NCBI GenBank assembly: GCA_022385755.1
Contig: MU278351.1
Coordinates: 189,594-253,593, forward strand
Direction: 5' to 3'
Length of the DNA stretch: 64,000 nucleotides
Source of the DNA: Trametopsis cervina
Taxonomy: Eukaryota > Basidiomycota > Agaricomycetes > Polyporales > Irpicaceae
Part shown: positions 50,733-63,588 of the stretch, piece by piece
Position numbering within the stretch: the stretch's first letter is position 1
Layout of the letters: each line of letters begins with the position of its first letter
Notes under the pieces: model-generated
Seen by the model: only the letters and a program-made list of their open reading frames with translations
The model's database searches: none
What the model was told of the DNA's origin: nothing
Position numbers and translations under genes: made by a program

Positions 50733-52993
50733 TTAGTGCGACTTGACCTTCGATTCGAATGACGAGATAACTTTGGGCTCCTTCAGTGAGGCCACAACCT
50801 TGGGCTCGTATGCAGAGAAGAGGAAGAGGAAGAAAAGGAAAAGTGCCTGGAGAATATCCAAGCAGAAGCCGAAAGCGTTGCCGATGACCGTCTGTGCACC
50901 CGACCATTGCATGAAATCGAAGATGATGGCTTGCTGCCAGGGGACGGCCTGTCGCTCTGCATAGCGAAGATCGAAAGGAAGGCGGAGAGCATCTTCTGCC
51001 GACCCATTATCTAACGGCGAACAACGTCAGTACACGGAAGATTGGTAGATATTTGAAGCAGATAGTGCGTACCGGACACATGTAAAGCAGCGTGCAGGCC
51101 GGATGTGAAGCCGTCCTCATGGAAGGTGTAGTTTGTCCAGGCGCCTGCAAAGGAGATTCCACGCTGATTTTGGATAGCATCCATCTTACGTTGGGCGAGC
51201 ACACCCTGGAGAATCATGAGTGACAGATAGCAGAAAACGATGCTCCAAAGACGAACCTTGACGTCCACGAGGGCGTGATCGTACTGTATGCGAGAGATAA
51301 CTTTGCTCTCCTCCGGCTCGAACGGCGGGTTCATTGTGACGAACAGATTACCGTACTCCTCTGATGGGAGACTCTGGAGCTGGTTCATCCAATCTGAGAA
51401 ACGTTACAAGTCAGTATTCCATATATGGTTCTCCCTTGAGAACACCGAACGTACATGTGCTACAGAGTATTTCATCAGAAGAGACTCATGGCAAAGCAGA
51501 ACAAAATGATGCTCACCAAGACGTCCTGTCGATGTTAGCCTTCCTTTTGTGTTGGCCCGGCTCTGTAGCGGAATAGGTCAAGTAGTTCCATGACGCCCAA
51601 GCCTCCGGGCTCTTCGGCATGAGCTGCGGGAAGGGTTAAGATTAGACTATAGAAGATTGTTACGGCTGCTTCTGCTTACTCTTGCATCACTGTGCAACAC
51701 GGCAACGTTCTTGTTCCAGCGGAAGGAACTCAGTAGCTCTTCCTCTTGCGCGTTGAATCCCTTGCCGCGGCGCAGAATGTCGAGAGTAGCGTCCGTGTGG
51801 CAAGCCAAGATGACATGGTCGAATTCTTCGACCTTGCCATCTGCGGTCTCGAGAAGAACTTTGTGCCTAGGCTTAGATGACGAAGGATCTTCGATTGGGA
51901 ACGTGGAAACCGAGCGGACCGGAGTATTGACATGCAGTCGCGACGGGTCGATAAGCGACAGGATCTCTTCGACATACATTCGGCTGTAAGTTGAATGTGA
52001 GAGAACGTCCTACAAATCCGTACGCTACAAATTCATACCTGCCACCCCGCAATGTCATCCAGCAAGCATCATCTTCGGTTTGTAACAGATGGTAGTTCTC
52101 CATAAATTGGAGCTGTGCACCAACAGTTAATTACGTACGAATCCATGATGCGGAAAAACAGACGAACCAAAGTCCTCGCGGGAAAGTCTGACGCACAGGC
52201 ATCTGGGGGAGTGCAATACAATGCTGCCATCATAGGCTTTCGTGGCGTCAATCGTGACCCATAGGCAGGAGGAAATTGGCACTCACGATCAACATGTTGT
52301 CTCTGAAGGACTCAGAGTATCCTTCCCGCTCCAGATATTCGCCAATGGTGATCTCGGAGTCTTTCTCCATGGCGATATTGCGCTCATTCTCGAGAATCAG
52401 CCTCCGTGCGCACGCGTTGAAGCGCAGGATGTCGTAAACCATCCTGTACGTATTTCTATCAAGAATGTTCTTGGCCTGCGCGAAGATAGATCGAAGGCCC
52501 TTGAAGGCCCATTCGCCAACACCTTCGTCTCGGCAAACGCTGAAGTGCATGCAGCTCGGGATGATCGCCTCCTTTAGTCTCGGGTACATATTCAGAAAAC
52601 GAATGAAGTTGGGATAGTTCACGGGGTTGAACACGATCTGCGAAGAATGGTATGTTAGACCCATCGCAAGTGCAAATATAGCACACTAACAAAGCCCCTA
52701 AACAAAAAATAGTAATATTAGCATAATGTCCTCGTTTCATGAGCTGGCAAGCGTACATGTCGACTTGCACTTCGCGCTCACCGCGACCATCTTTCGTGGG
52801 CTGATTGAATTTGGCTGTGTGGGCATGACCACCGAAGCGAGGTGCCGCCTCATACAAATGGACTTCGTGTCCGGAAAACTCGTTAAGAGCCTACTCAGTC
52901 TCGTTAGATGCAAGGCACAGCCCATAACAACCAAGTACGTACCCAAGTGGCGGCCAGGCCTGAGACACCGGAACCGACAACGGCGACCTTCAT
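50733..52993 (-). CDS. FAD-dependent amine-oxidase/desaturase-type oxidoreductase
   Basis: This NAD(P)/FAD-binding Rossmann enzyme belongs to the flavin amine oxidase superfamily. The ATG at 52993 gives MKVAVVGSGVSGLAATW, the GxGxxG dinucleotide site, then YEAAPRFGGHAHT, the conserved acidic/Gly motif. Mid-regions include FNPVNYPNFIRFLNMYP, YLEREGYSESFRDNML, FDHVILACHTDATLDIL and WASWNYLTY. Near the C-terminus ISFAGAWTNYTFHEDGFTSG is the typical FAD-closing motif. A hydrophobic stretch (DILQALFLFLFLFSAYE) and a Lys/Ser-rich tail end at 50733, so it is perhaps membrane-associated. At least ten short introns are present. Related bacterial enzymes sit beside cyclopropane-fatty-acid synthases, and fungal homologues are uncharacterised. 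No such partner is nearby. The substrate is unknown. Confidence 0.8.
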
Positions 52994-54206
52994 GGTGTTA
53001 GCGAGAATGAGAATTTGCGGGGAGAGAAAAAGATGGAAGCCAAGAAGAGGAAGTACAGAGGGAAGGAAGGAGGGTGGTGGACGTGTAGAAGAGAGAGATG
53101 CCTCCCATTTATCTACATGCCCTTAATTTCAACGACCTCGCATCGGGCTGAGCTGGGTAGGAGATCCAACATTTGTCGGCTGAGGAGATGACAGAATGGT
53201 ATAATGAATAGATTTGCCCGGTACGCGAGCTAAAGCGTTTGCTCTCCGATGCATGTATTGCACGGCGAGAGAACGTTGCCAGAGATCTTCCGCGTTACTA
53301 GTGTTGATGGGAAGCTGAAGCATGGTGATACCCCTTGTCACGACTCGGGAGACCAACAACGGGTTGACATCCGAATTCGACAGTCACCGTGTTCGCGCCT
53401 ATGTGCCACGCTGATGCTTGGGCGCATCCACCGCCTTCGGCATTTTCAGAAGTGTATCAAGTTTTTAGTAGATTAACAGCACCTGTTGATGTCCGTATAT
53501 TCCGGGCACAACGTCGTTGCGTTTGTCTGAGATATTGACGCGCGTGACTGGCAGCCATGTTTGATCGTGCTGTCCGTACCTGTCCATCCTCGAGGCCCTG
53601 AGCCAGTGCACTAAGCACTGACTAGACCGATTAGACGGGCGCCGCCGCGCATGTTTTGCACAGCTCTAATCACTGCAGGTGAAAATGTCCCTCGCAGTGC
53701 TGCGAGTCAATGCCTCGTCATTTCTCGAGTCCCTTAACCCTTACTCATTGCACTTTCACATGCGCACGATGCGTGCACTGCAGCGCGAAGCGAGGTAGCT
53801 TTCGCGGCTAAATGGCATGTTCGAATTGTTAGCATTAGAACTACAGTGGCTTTTGGGTGGTGTTCTCTTACTGTCTTCGCAATACGAATCATGACCACTC
53901 GCAAAAACATTCCTTCATCGGCGGATGAGGGTCAGGAAGAAGGCCACAGACGTACAAGGCGCCGAATTACCTGAGTCCCCCAAAAAGGCACATGTATGTC
54001 GGCATCACCCGACCGCACGAGAACAATCACGCAAATGGTAGGTACTGTCCATCGCAAGACATGTAATGATCTGACGGGAGAACAATGGCACGAGATATCT
54101 CAGACAGATAGTGTAGTAATTCGAAGGACGGCGGCTTTACGACGTGACATAGAACAGCACTTATGCAGTGATCCCACAAAATCCATCAGTGGTTTGACCG
54201 CTGTAC
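52994..54206. other. Intergenic, nothing recognised
   Basis: This contains the promoter of the oxidoreductase and the 3' side of the A-T-R gene. Several short words such as TGCACTGCAG and GCACTAAGCAC recur around 53600-53800, but no defined repeat, RNA gene or exon could be supported. Confidence 0.4.
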
Positions 54207-57200
54207 CTAGAATAACCCCTGCTCTCTCCAGTGTTTAATCCATGCACGGGCGTGTTCAATACCGATAGGAGCCAAGTTTCGCGCAGTTTCGCTCTGCGAC
54301 TGAAGCTGAGTCGTTTCAAATAGAGGGAAGTTGCCTGCCTCCACCGCTGCGTCGCGTATGTCGTAGTGTTGCAGTAGGCCACGGAAGAATTCCAGAAGTT
54401 TGATTGCGGGCTAGAAATCAATCAGGATTAAACAAAGAATCTCTGTATTTGATGCGGGGTACTTACGATATCTTCAAGAGTCTCAGGCGTAGGGTTCTTA
54501 TTCAGGGTCTCGAGCTTCTCAAGCCACTGAGCGTATGGGACCATAGGCAAGTGGGCTTCCAACGCGTCGTTCATCGATTGGAACACGCTATCCCATGACA
54601 CAGAGCGAGGATGGACAACATTTACGACCTGTGTGACCGGTTGCTTCGCAAGTACGAGGTCGCGCACAATATCCGCGACAGCATCGACAGGAATCCATGA
54701 CACATCCTACAGCAGAAGGTATGATGAGTGACATACGAAAGCCATTATCTCCGGATACACAACATACCCCCGGCAGCGCTGGCATCATCCCGAGCGCGAG
54801 ACTTGACTTGACTAGGATAGGCACCCAATCTGTTATATTCCACGCGCCCGACGTTGCTGAACCCGTAACTTGCCCAACCCTGAGCGTGGTGGTATGCATG
54901 CCCTTATCAGAAGCTCTCGCAAGGATCTGGCAGTTACGTGAGTAACGACATGTAGACAATAATTGACGAACGCACCTGCTCAGTGACATATTTTGACGCG
55001 GAATATCCAGACACGCTGGCTATCTCTGGGTCGTTGATGACTTTCTCTGGTACAGGGCCGGTCCTGACGTCCCATCCCAGAGCAACAGATACTGAAGAAG
55101 TAAAGAAGACAGACACGGACTGTGGAAGCGAAGCGCAGAAGTCGACAAGTCTCCGAGTCCCTGCAATCTGGGTCTCGAACGAGCCGAGCGAATGATTGAA
55201 GTCAACTTTCCAGCCGTTGTGGATGACATGGGTTAGCGACCCTTTAATCTACACAGACAGATTGTCAGTGGCCATCGAGGGTCGCACCGGGAACGTGCGT
55301 GAGCGACATACCTCGTCGTAGATAGCGGGTTCGAGACCGAAATGCTCGATATTGAAATCGCCTGCCAGTGCGGTAAGCTTGGGCCCTTCGAGTTGTGAGG
55401 ACAACCCGCGTTGTGCGAATGCTGTGCGAAGGCGCTCAATTGGCGTCGCGCTGGTAGACCGCCTGTCGAGCGTGTAGACTCTCGCGATGTTCTCGTCGGT
55501 GAGCAATGAAGCAAGGATATGAGCGCCGATGCTGCCCGTAGATCCGGTGAGCAGCACCACTTTACCCTGCGCTGTTCTGGGTTGCGGGAGGCCGGAGGCA
55601 TACTTCTCAAGAAGCTCAACAATTTGGGCCGCACGGGATGGTTCAGTGACAGCGCCAGACTGCAATGCGTGAATAGCAGAAGCAAGCCTTCCTATCGTGG
55701 GATTGTCAAACACAAAATTCTGCGAGATGGTCACAGCAGCCTGCTGAAGCGTTGCGTCTGATGATGCTCTCAGCGCACTGATTATGCGATTGCGAAGGAA
55801 GGTCGCGCTTAGACTAAACGGAGGTAACGTTTTAGGCGTCAGCGCACTGCCTTCCTATCATAAGATTGCATAAGACTGATAAACACGTGCTTACCTATCG
55901 AATCCTTGTTCAAATAGGTCCTGCGACACGTCCTCGGATACACCGTCATTCAATGATGTTGCCTGAGTCAACAACCAGGCCTCAACGTCATTTACCGACC
56001 ACGATGCGGGTACACTGGCGCCTTTGGCTGCCGCACCGTCCGCCACCGCTTTGTATCTGCGTTTAACAATATGATGTCAATACTCCCGATTGCTTAAGTC
56101 GAGGGAACCGATGTTTGTGCTTACAGGTCTTCTATTTCCTGATCGTAAAGCGCGAGGGCTTGCTTGCGAATGACGGTGCCTTTCCCCGAACGAGGCAACG
56201 GTTTCTTAGGATCAGCAATAATGATCATTTCCTTATAGATTCTTGCAAACGACATTGCGGTAGCGTTTGCATCCTGTATGATAGGCCTGCGAACGATCAT
56301 GCAACAATGTCAGTGTGCGGCTTCGTGCGCATGCTGCGTCCAAGGACCAAATGTAAAGGTAGTGCTTACCAAACTTTGTTCCGGAACTGTGCGACCGCCA
56401 CTTCATCGGACGGAAAAACGGCGTGATCGGGGTAGGGTTCAACCAAAACTCCGGGCTGCATCTTCTCTCGACCGAACATCACAGCCGCTGCGATGATAGA
56501 ATTCGAGATGATGTGGCCCTCCTGGGCTATTGGCACAATCTTCTCACCTGGTCATAAGGAGATGTGATGAGAAGCATATGGGAATGAGACGGAAGCCAAG
56601 CCATCTTACCCGTCCCCAGCACGATAACGTCGTCCTGACGTCCGACGCTGCTCATACAAACATGCATTCAGAACGAATGATGCGCTGGTTAGGATGCAAA
56701 GGCCACTCACATCCGCCACAAGCCCTCTTTAGTCGGGTGCGGCTCCCACAGATCCTGAGTGGAGTAGCCCCGTACGTCCGGTAGGTTCTCGACTGCTGGG
56801 GTATGCTTCCCACATGTCTATTATTAGGCAGTATTGAGTATCCAAAAGCAAATAACAGTTCAGCTGACCCACCAAGAATTGCAACTCGAATGAGCCATCT
56901 CCTTGAGGGATCCATCGCACGTTGACATAGTCGGATGGGAAGGTCAACCACGCCCATTCGTCCAGGCTCTTACCCCCACGCTCCGGATGCTCGAAGTCAA
57001 ATGCACCACAGGTAATCCCGACTTCTGTGGTGCCATAAATCGACTGCAGGGGCACACCAGACCCGACCAATTTGTCCCCGCTTAGGCGTGATAACGGACC
57101 TCCTCCAACAACCTACGACTTGCTGTCAGAGGCGCTGTCACTGAAGCGGCAAGTCACTTACTACTGCCTTGAGAGTTTTCAAGAGATCTATCGCGTCGTC

Positions 57201-58273
57201 TGATTGAGCCCAAGCCTGCTTTCTGGTGAGTATTCTGCAGCAGAAAAGCACTCGATTTTCTCACCTCGACGAAGGCAGGTACGCTGGGTATGCCATTGCT
57301 CTTTGTCACACGGCATAATGCAATAACCTTCTCGGGAGTTGGGATGATAGGAGGTGCCGGTTCTTGAGGCGTGAACAGCGCAACGGGTTGCCCTATCATC
57401 AGCGGATCCGTGATTTGCAGCACCACACCCATGGTGTGGAACGTCGGAAGACCGCCAGATGCCCATCGCATCCCATGCTTGCGATTCTCAGTCGCGAAAC
57501 CTGTTGATGACGCATCAGCTATTGCCTTGGTATACGTAGGGTGGCCTGGACTTACTATTAGTGACCCATTGCAGTAAGACCCTCTGTGTCTGGTAGATCG
57601 GCTTGGGCAGACCAGTGGATCCGGAGGAGTGCAAGATGATTAGTGTTTCATCAAGATCGAACCTGGTTCCCCTCTGCGGATAGGGTCCCTCTTCCAGGAT
57701 ACTTTCCTCGCCTGATTTTAGCGTAGGAAAGGCGTCGTAGATAGACACCAGGTTCTCTGTCTCGACGTGATATCCTTTCGCAGTCAGTTCAGCTAGAGCT
57801 GGCTTCGCAATTGAAGCGAGCGAGTCTTGTAAGATAAGTCGATGCGAACCCGTTTTCTCGAGCAGGTTTGCGACTGCTTGAGACGAGTTTCGAGGTGAGA
57901 TAAGCAGCGGCTGCGTAAAAACACAAAATCTCAGTATCTATGCGGCGATAACAAGACGTATACGTACCACAACGCCTGCACGGATCAGGCCCTGGATGAG
58001 CGTGCCGTACAAGATCGTGTCGCAATTAATTAGCACGCCGACGGTTTCTCCTTCAGCCCCTTTGCGGCCGGGGCGTGCACGATGAGCAATTCTATGGGTA
58101 GCTTTGTAGAGCTCATCGTAGGTAACAGGACTCGCTTTCGATGGGTCGTCAAACGATGGGAACAGGGCCCATGGCAGTTTCGGGTTGTGTTTGGCGTGGA
58201 AATCCAAGAAATCAGGGAAGACTGCAAGAGATCCATCGAGAGGAGGAAGCTGCGGAAGCGGTGATTCAGCCAT
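54207..58273 (-). CDS. NRPS-like adenylate-forming reductase (A-T-R)
   Basis: This class of enzyme activates a carboxylic acid as its AMP ester, loads it on a phosphopantetheine arm and reduces it to an aldehyde or alcohol. The ATG at 58273 is MAESPLPQLPPLDGSLAVFP. Adenylation core motifs are LIILHSSGSTGLPKP (A3), SIYGTTEVG (A5), YSTQDLWEP (A7), VGRQDDVIVLGTGEK (A8) and PRSGKGTVIRKQ (A10, catalytic Lys). The carrier domain has FEQGFDSLSATFLRNR, with the phosphopantetheine Ser in DSLSA. The reductase domain has VVLLTGSTGSIGAHILASL (NADPH site) and catalytic YSASKYVTEQ (Tyr, Lys). It ends WIKHWREQGLF. No condensation domain is present. More than twelve short introns. Overall about 1,050 residues, normal for basidiomycete A-T-R enzymes. 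No obvious pathway neighbours, so the substrate cannot be assigned. Confidence 0.92.
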
Positions 58274-61200
58274 GAGATGTTACGGTATTGCTGCTGGTTC
58301 GAGTATGAAGGTGTGAGGACTGGATGGCCATACTCATGCGATATATAAGTTGCTGGGAAAGAGATGCCAACTGGTGATTGAAGCCAAACTGGGCAAACCT
58401 AAGACAGGAGAGACACGTCACTGCCGTTCATCCGCCTAGCTCGTAAGAATGTTGACGAGTCACACCCATAGCTCGCTGTACTGTGAGTTACTGCGAAGAG
58501 ATGGAAGTAAGTGGCGGGCGAAGTGCGTTGCGGCGAGCTGCATGAAGATCATTTTGGAGAGTAGACCGGTAACTTACCACGCCGCTTTCGTCGGGTCCGA
58601 TCAATCAAGCGCTTGCGATGAAATTGAGCTGCAGCCTCGCAACACGTCGCGCTTTACTCTACGTAGTCTATGACCATCTTGCATAGTAGTCGCCGCTGAC
58701 CCACATACCAGTTAGCGTCGAAGGTGGGACCGGACGAACTGCATTTCTAGAACGGTACGTCTCGTACTCATGTTTGGCTAACGCACTACCAGTCTGGAAT
58801 GAAGGTTATAGAATGTTCATGCACATCAACTTCGCCACCAAAGCCAAACCAACTGAGGCACCGGGTCATCATACCCATGTCGGTCAGTTGGTCGCTGAAG
58901 GTCATCACACCAACATAGACGCAGCGTCACGTCGGTTGTCGCAATACTGTATGTCCTGTGCCACGTTATTTTTGCCGAGGTGGCGATAGCACTGCTCATA
59001 GTACGACCACTGACATTGCTCACTAGATTGGTCTGACCAAAGTCGTATCAGCATCATTGTGAATATTCTCGGACCCTGCTTGGCCACAGGATAGTCTGAA
59101 GAGTCCACAGTGGCGTCTCCATGATCAGCTGCCGAACTTGGAGGCGGACACTTCAAATCATGGTGAGCTTGTTTTTCGCCACGAACATGTCTAATGTTTA
59201 CGTTCAAGCCAGTCAGAGGAGCTCTACCATCTGGTCACCGCCCGTGCCCGCCCGCCCGTATATGAGAATGCAGGACCAGAATTCGAAGCAACGAGCGGTG
59301 CGTCGAAGACATACAGTGATCGGATCAGCAACTTTCTCTACGCCAATTACGAAGCAGGTCGAGTTCGTGCCGGATGTGCATGGTATGCGATATTGATTAG
59401 TATCCCATGACCCTGCACATCCAGTTGGCCGACCCTGCCGGTCGTAGTGTCCAGTGTACTCTCCAAGTGCATCGACCTCTATGCGGTATGGCTCCTCATC
59501 ACGACCCGCTCCTCGCGGTTGGTGCACAACGAGTGGTATGCGGACAAAGTGCCACATACATCGAGGTACGCACATAAAATTTGTCAAATATCGTGCTTGG
59601 TTCATTGATACGCTAGGCCATCTATGACAATGCGAGACCAACACTGTAGAATTATTCGAGAATGACCTCTCATACACAAATAGACGACCTGGGCTCGTTA
59701 GCTTGTCTGGGAAGAAGAAGCAGTTATCGTGCAGAAGTGTGCTTCGGCCTTCTCAAAAAACATGTATTCCAGGAAGACGGTAGCGCGACCTCAGCACAGA
59801 GCGCGCGCCTCGTATAAATTGGATGCATGCAGGCAGGAACTACTTCAGCAGATCATCCACGGCACCGCGGCTCCGTGGAAAAGCTCTGCAGAATCAACAC
59901 GCACAAACACGTACCTCACTCGTTAGCGCGACTGACTGATATGCTGGAATGTGGTGGAAACTGCTCGACTTCATAGGAGATATGGATATGAAGTTCTGAT
60001 GAACAAACCGCTGTGCTGAATGTTGTACACGTCTGTATCACTTGGTCAGTGTTATCTGACCTACTGTACGTGCTGATGGATGTTGCGCAGATAACTGGAG
60101 CATTTGAAACCGAAGTGCGTTCTTCATCCCACAGACGTCACCTACAACACTGTACTGATGCTCTTGGAATAAAGTGATGGCACCGACCTTTTCCTCCAAA
60201 GGAGGTACGCGTGCTGCACGAGACCTTGCCTGATCCTCTCTCGCATCCCCCCGAGTAGACCGACTGGCGAACCTGTGCATTTTTAGACTTGAAGACGGCC
60301 TTCGTGCCCGCATCCCTCATTGTCGCTGTGCAGGTCTCTACCAATGCGCTGGTATCTTATTGTCGCGAAAGCGGCGCATCAAGCTTCAAGCATCAAGTAT
60401 CACTGCTGATTATCACAGCGGTTCATTAGCGTCAAGTGATACGCGCCGACGGACTCTATGGTCCGTCAAGACTCACCTTCCTCATTCCCATCCCTCCATG
60501 TGCTCCGCACCCTCCACCGGCGTCCCAATAGTAGCGCGATGTCATCTCAGCCCAAACACGGAACGTATTGATCCTTCACTATGTCCGAAACTGTCGTGTG
60601 AGGAATGATAGAGCCTTTGCGTCAGTGCCAAGCGCCGACAGACGGAAGGGATCGACGCGCAAATACAGTCTGGGCAAGAGGATGCAAATCCTGCGTCTGG
60701 GCAGTGCCATCCTTATATCCGTTTGCTACCCTCCGTACGCGTTACACTGCGACGGCGCAAACTGCTTCACGCTGGACTGGGGACAACCGGTGAGTGGCAT
60801 CAGACAGGCTGTGCTAATGTGCTCAGACGTCAGTGACTACTGTACATATCCTCCACGACACTGGCCCATCTACTCTACAGTACGGAGAAACTGCCCGCTC
60901 CCAAAATCAGATAAGTGCATCAGAGCTCCTCTTTCGCTCATAGGCACTCTGCATTCGGGAGTGTCATGGGTTTTTTTAGACCGGGCTCGTCCGGGCATTT
61001 TACCCATGACATGCCCGCGTCGCCCCGCTGGCAGGGGCATGAGGGCCCTGTGTGAACGCGATACTGTGCGTGCGCACCGTCTTCTATCCTGCAAATTATC
61101 GCAGTTCATAGCTGACATATTGTGTTCCTCTGTCATTAAATGTCGATGAAGGGTTCACAGGGCTCGCACGGCCGACACTATTGCAAGGCACTGCCGTATG

Positions 61201-61491
61201 GAAAACTACCGGGTGTCAGCTTCTCCTGATCCTTGATCACGTCTCATTGACTGGCTGCTTACGCTCTCGCGTTGGATAGGCCCGTCCCATCAGTTCTCGA
61301 ATCACGGCCGACCCACCGTTCAGCCAAGGGCATCCACACCGCGGGTGTTCCTTTTGATAGTAGCGGTGTATCTGACTACGTCGATCTCCCACGTCGCGAT
61401 CTCAGAAGTCGCCTCGTGCGGTTAAATACCTAGGTCCCGCGTACGCCTGCGCTCCTACCCTGAGCACCCTCCGAAGGAATCCGTGGGCAAC
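58274..61491. other. Gene-poor region
   Basis: 3.2 kb between the A-T-R start and the DUF6534 gene. Frames of 150-190 codons (minus 59213-59677, plus 60568-61149) lack motifs and consistent splicing. A GC-rich inverted word pair, GCCCG/CGGGC, lies around 60975-61010. Nothing else was seen. Confidence 0.4.
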
Positions 61492-63588
61492 ATGTCGCAG
61501 CAGTCTGCTCTTGAGCTGGCCGTGGGCCCCCTGCTGGTCCTGATCTGCGTCGCTTGCATGTGAGCACTTTTTCTGTTTCTGTTTTGGGAAACGCTCACCA
61601 TCGTGGCTGGCGTCTCGCAGTCTCTTCGGCGTCTTCTCCACTCAGATATTTTATTATGCGAACAACTACGAGAAGGATGGTCCCAAGCTGAAGATGTTTG
61701 TGTTCTGCATCTGGTATGCGAACCATGACTGAGTCAAAGATTTGAGCTGATCAGCCTTGCCTGTAGGCTGTTGGAGACGCTACACACCGCCTTCTGCATC
61801 CATGTTATTTATAACTATTTTGTCATTCATTACGGAGATCCCATACACGGTATAAACGTTATCGTTTGGTGAGTCCTCTCATGCGCCCCCCGATTGCTTT
61901 GAACGCTGCTGACCGCTTGTAACACAGGAGTGCTCCCGTAAGTCTCCTTACATGTCCCCGACTTCCGAAGGTGTTCTTAAGTTTCAACTTCCCCAGGTCA
62001 CAGTCCTTTTAGAGGTACGCTATCACACCCATTACAGGACTCGTCTTCACTAACACTTAAGCGAAGCTCATGATCGTGACGATGACTGAGGGGTAGGTCC
62101 CATCTAACGCCACAAAGCTCGTGATCGCTGATTGCCTCGCACAGGTTCTACATCCGGCGGATCTGGCATCGTAAGTGCTGTGCCAATCAACTAAGCTCAT
62201 ATATTTAATGCACCAACACATGAATGTAGTGTGCGGCAAGAAGCTTTATATCGTGGCGCTACCGGTGAGTCCGTAGGCGACTCGGATGGAATTAATAAAG
62301 AAAGGCGCTCATTAATTGTGCTACAGGCCTTGCTTCTGGTTTTACGAGCAGGTATGCACATAGCCCCTAAATCACGAGTGATTTCCTGATGTCCGTCTTT
62401 CCAGCGTTCAGCTTACGTGCGTTATTCTTATCCGTCTCCGCTTAAGTGAAGTCCTGACTCTGAGCCGGTCACAGTCACATTTGCCTTCCTGTAAGTGATT
62501 ATCCCTGACCATAAAGTAAGTATCACTCACATAAACGGGTAGATACAAATATACGGCATGGGCGGAATATCGCGAGCACAACCTTGCACAGGTGAGTCAG
62601 CACGCTGGCCTGCTGTCACTTGCGACTGAAACTTGTCCACAGGCCAGCCTGAAGGCAGGGTTCGCCCTCGGTCTCGTCGCCGACTTCACGATCACGGCGA
62701 TGCTCATTTGGTACCTGCGTTCAAGGCGCACCAAGTTTGTGCAGTAAGTCGGCCCCCAGCTCTCCCCGAACCGTACCTTGCTCTTGTTAGACGTCTCAAC
62801 GCCGCTTTGCAGAACCAATATGAAATTGCAAAAACTCATGTACTACACGATCAACACCGGAGCCCTCACGTTGTAAGCACTGCGCACATGCGTTGTTGAG
62901 CTTGGCTGACAGGAATTTATCATTTTCAGGATTGTCTCTGCCGCTATCATTGGCACGGTACGTGACTGATGAAAATTTGCATTGACATCTTTCTGAAATC
63001 CGTTGACTGTTGTACACAGATCAGCATAGAGAATAGTCTGATGTTTGGTGGTCTGGTAGAAGTCGTCAGCAAACGTGCGTACCCATCACCTCATCACCCT
63101 CTGTCAATTTAAGTTGACACCTGTTGACGGAAAGTGTATGCGAACTCAATGCTGGCCATGTGCGTGCTTCGCTCACCTCATCACCGGCTGATAGCTGACC
63201 TGTTGCTCTTTCATTAGGCTGAACGCGAGGAAGTACATACACCAGGTTGGCGAGAGCGACATGTCCGAGTTCAACAACGCGATAGAGCTCTCTGGTGCCG
63301 CCAGGGTGAGTCTCGCCGCCAGTTGGAAGACGTGCGCAGCTTGGACTAAAAGCTCCATTACAGACCGATAACCATATCAAAATTGTCACTGAGACCCAGG
63401 TCGCGCGAGACCAGCATTTCGTGAGTGTTTACAAAGATAGTGGCGCAGGCAGTCCTCTTACCGATGTCGAATATCACGCGCATTATCTACAGGAGTCGCG
63501 CGGCCTGGAACATTCTCATGACTCGTTCAACGGGTTTATCCCATTTGAAACTGCCAAGGTGCGGACAGATGCGTTGACGGAGGTGTAG
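61492..63588 (+). CDS. DUF6534 seven-helix membrane protein
   Basis: This basidiomycete-specific integral membrane family has no known function. The ATG at 61492 begins MSQQSALELAVGPLLVLICVA (helix 1). Next are QIFYYANNY then FVFCIWLLETLHTAFCIHVI (helix 2), a third helix INVIVWSAPVTVLLELMIV, ADFTITAMLIWYLRSRRTKF (a family hallmark), LMYYTINTGALTLIVSAAII, and the last helix before MLAMLNARKYIHQ, the second hallmark. A hydrophilic C-terminal tail ends TDALTEV with TAG at 63586-63588. About 15 short introns. Tiny exons at 61928-61937 (10 nt), 61997-62014 (18 nt) and 62067-62092 (26 nt) are needed to keep helix 3 in frame. Length is about 370-390 residues, as usual. Confidence 0.85.

Noticed and set aside
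59213..59677. 154-codon minus-strand frame
   Set aside because: It contains a superficially protein-like stretch (EVDALGEYTGHYDRQGRP), but no family is recognised and there are no consistent splice partners.
60568..61149. 193-codon + frame before the DUF6534 gene
   Set aside because: Biased, motif-free translation and no flanking exon; likely chance.
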